In this document: positions 62,774 through 64,000 of the stretch, piece after piece
Position numbering within the stretch: position 1 is the first letter of the stretch
Layout of the letters: each line of letters starts with the position of its first letter
Source: Metabacillus flavus
GTDB lineage: Bacteria > Bacillota > Bacilli > Bacillales > Bacillaceae
Direction of reading: 5' to 3'
NCBI RefSeq assembly: GCF_018283675.1
Contig: NZ_JAGVRK010000001.1
Location: 2,294,001 to 2,358,000 of the forward strand
Length of the DNA: 64,000 nt
Notes under the pieces: model-generated
What the model was told of the DNA's origin: nothing
What the model saw: the letters and a program-made list of their open reading frames with translations, nothing else
Databases searched by the model: none
Made by a program: the position numbers and the translations under genes

Positions 62774-63820
62774 TCACTCCCTTTCCAGAAATTGGGTGAG
62801 TTCTTCAGAAAGCGTTTGAAGCGAGACCTGTCTCAGGAAGTACTTAGATTCTTTTACTTCTACGAGCCTTGCACTTTTAAGCGTTTTTAAATGATGATGA
62901 ATCGTTGTTTTCCCCATTCCTAGTTCATCTGTTACTTCCTGCAAAGTCCGCCCTTTACCGGAGAGCATTTTAATGATTTTTAACCTGATTTCATCTCCAA
63001 GCGCTTTATGTTTTTGAACGAGCGAGGCAGGCGGAATAAACGGATCATTCGGATAGATGCTTTCATTGGATGCCGGATAATAAAATACTTTCGTGTCTTC
63101 AAAATCCGCTTCAATATTCCACGGACGGTAAATGGTGTGGGGAATGAGCAGAACGTGATGAATACTCGGCTCAGGAGGATAAGACCTCCCCTCTGTCGCC
63201 CATTCTACAAACGCCTCAGGTTTCATTTTCTCCGCCATCTTGCTTTTGGACTCAATATCTCTTTTCAAAATGATGTTCAGTTTTTCTTCATCAGGCTTTA
63301 CTGCCGCCTCATACCAGCCGGTAAGCATATCTATTAGATGCATCTTCAGCTTTCCCGGATCCTCCTTGCACACCAGCTCAATATAAGCCGGGAAAAACGG
63401 ATTCCAGCTTGCCGCTTTTTGCAGCTCAAGCAATGACACTTCATCTCCCCCCGCAGCTTTTTTTCTCGTTTTCTGTAAGCGAGAGCCAAGGAATGGGAGA
63501 CAAATAAATTTGAACGCTTCATCTGAAAGGGAATTTATGGAGGCTGCGAACGATGAAAGATCTTCAAAGTTCTCTTCATGCAGCAGCTGAAGAAGCGCCT
63601 TCCATGTGTTGTTTTTCTCTGCAAAATCAAGATGATGCAGCATCTCTTCCGGTAGAGAATCTTTTATTCTCTTCCACTCTGCCTCCGGCTGCTCAAGCGT
63701 CTTAATCAGCGGAGTGTTCGTGATGGCTGCAATGCCAAGTGCAGCCTCCCATAATAATGAATAGCGAACCTCAACCTGATAGGTTTCTCGTTCTCTTCCT
63801 GTCTCAAAAACAAACTCCAT
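62774..63820 (-). CDS. ArsR-type winged-helix regulator with large N-terminal domain
   Basis: A protein of about 348 residues. The first 240 residues form an unassigned helical domain of the DUF5937 kind; the C-terminal 90 residues are an ArsR-like winged helix (HKALGDEIRLKIIKMLSGKG, LQEVTDELGMGKTTIHHHLK, ARLVEVKESKYFLRQ). No cysteine metal site of ArsR/SmtB is evident, so a ligand other than metal is likely. The ATG at 63820 has AGAGGTG 6 bases upstream. It is the first gene of the operon with the MFS transporter, behind a palindrome overlapping its own promoter, which suggests autoregulation. Confidence 0.82.
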   Translation of the reverse strand: MEFVFETGRERETYQVEVRYSLLWEAALGIAAITNTPLIKTLEQPEAEWKRIKDSLPEEMLHHLDFAEKNNTWKALLQLLHEENFEDLSSFAASINSLSDEAFKFICLPFLGSRLQKTRKKAAGGDEVSLLELQKAASWNPFFPAYIELVCKEDPGKLKMHLIDMLTGWYEAAVKPDEEKLNIILKRDIESKSKMAEKMKPEAFVEWATEGRSYPPEPSIHHVLLIPHTIYRPWNIEADFEDTKVFYYPASNESIYPNDPFIPPASLVQKHKALGDEIRLKIIKMLSGKGRTLQEVTDELGMGKTTIHHHLKTLKSARLVEVKESKYFLRQVSLQTLSEELTQFLERE

Positions 63821-63837
63821 TTCCATCACCTCTGCTT

Positions 63838-63868
63838 ATATTCTATATTTTTAGAATATTAAATTCAA
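63838..63868 (-). promoter_or_regulatory. Promoter and candidate operator of the ArsR-MFS operon
   Basis: On the minus strand TTGAAT (63863-63868) and TAGAAT (63840-63845) are 17 bp apart. ATATTCTA-N6-TAGAATAT (63838-63859) is a perfect 8-bp inverted repeat lying over the -10 and spacer, a position where a bound regulator would block polymerase. Confidence 0.6.
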
Positions 63869-63959
63869 TATAATTAGAACTTTTTTCGAAAAAGCTTTGA
63901 ACATAAGGGATTTTTACCTTTTACAGCGAAAGAGGGCTAGAGATTGATAGCCTGCTTTC

Positions 63960-63988
63960 AAATCCCCCAGTTTTTTTCTGGCGGATTT
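63960..63988. terminator. Hairpin at the right edge of the window
   Basis: AAATCCCCCAG and CTGGCGGATTT pair with one mismatch around seven T. It may terminate a gene beyond the edge; direction cannot be decided. Confidence 0.4.
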
Positions 63989-64000
63989 AGCTGACAAGCA

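Overview
The window is a chromosomal segment from an endospore-forming member of the Bacillaceae. It carries the forespore and mother-cell loci spoIIAA-spoIIAB-sigF, spoVAA to spoVAF, spoIIM, dacB-spmA-spmB and mciZ, and its gene order closely follows the Bacillus subtilis recS-ypbB-fer-fmnP-serA ... nudF-mciZ-yqkF-yqkD region. A Metabacillus-like or related Bacillus species fits, but species cannot be fixed from the sequence alone. Almost everything is core chromosome. I see no prophage, CRISPR array, rRNA or tRNA, and no intact insertion sequence.

Layout. 1-5.7 kb: 5' part of a RecQ-family helicase gene, ypbB, ferredoxin, the riboflavin transporter fmnP under an FMN riboswitch, serA and a PHP-family phosphatase. 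5.7-16 kb: rsiX-sigX, an ATP:cob(I)alamin adenosyltransferase, resE-resD-resC-resB-resA, a 0.7 kb block of structured GC-rich repeats, and uppP. 16-22.3 kb: rluB, spmB-spmA-dacB, ypuI, scpB-scpA, a 31-residue YjcZ-type peptide gene with a sigma-K promoter match, and ypuF. 22.3-26.6 kb: ribT and the riboflavin operon ribD-ribE-ribBA-ribH under a second FMN riboswitch. 26.7-31.4 kb: HAD hydrolase, a 20-bp tandem repeat, a LysM-CAP protein, ppiB, ypuA, lysA. 31.5-39.7 kb: spoVA operon, spoIIA operon and dacF. 39.8-45.8 kb: pdp-punA-drm nucleoside catabolism, xerD, yqzK, fur with an exact PerR box, spoIIM. 45.9-52.8 kb: a large PhoX-type phosphatase with PhoP-like boxes, endoQ-nudF, mciZ, an aldo/keto reductase and an SDR. 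52.9-64 kb is more accessory: scoB-scoA-thiolase diverging from HMG-CoA lyase (a ketone-body/leucine-end module), tandem yqkD-like hydrolases, a SAP-domain protein, another SDR, a DUF4395 protein, and an MFS exporter with its ArsR-type regulator.

How the genes work together. Riboflavin supply is handled by two separately riboswitch-controlled loci, uptake (fmnP) and synthesis (ribDEBAH). ResABCDE couples respiration control to cytochrome c maturation. Most sporulation regulators of the early forespore are here: SpoIIAA/SpoIIAB/sigma-F, then sigma-G-type control of spoVA for dipicolinate uptake, with sigma-E and sigma-K matches at dacB, mciZ and the YjcZ-type gene. Promoter-level matches to sigma-X, sigma-H, sigma-G, sigma-K, PerR and PhoP sites were read by eye and are flagged as inference.

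Most non-textbook material: (1) the covarying repeat block between resA and uppP, (2) the 20-bp TATCGRCY tandem array, (3) a nearly complete 66-bp hairpin element at 53.4 kb, (4) a perfect palindrome at the drm start site, (5) the PhoX protein with three C-terminal repeat modules.
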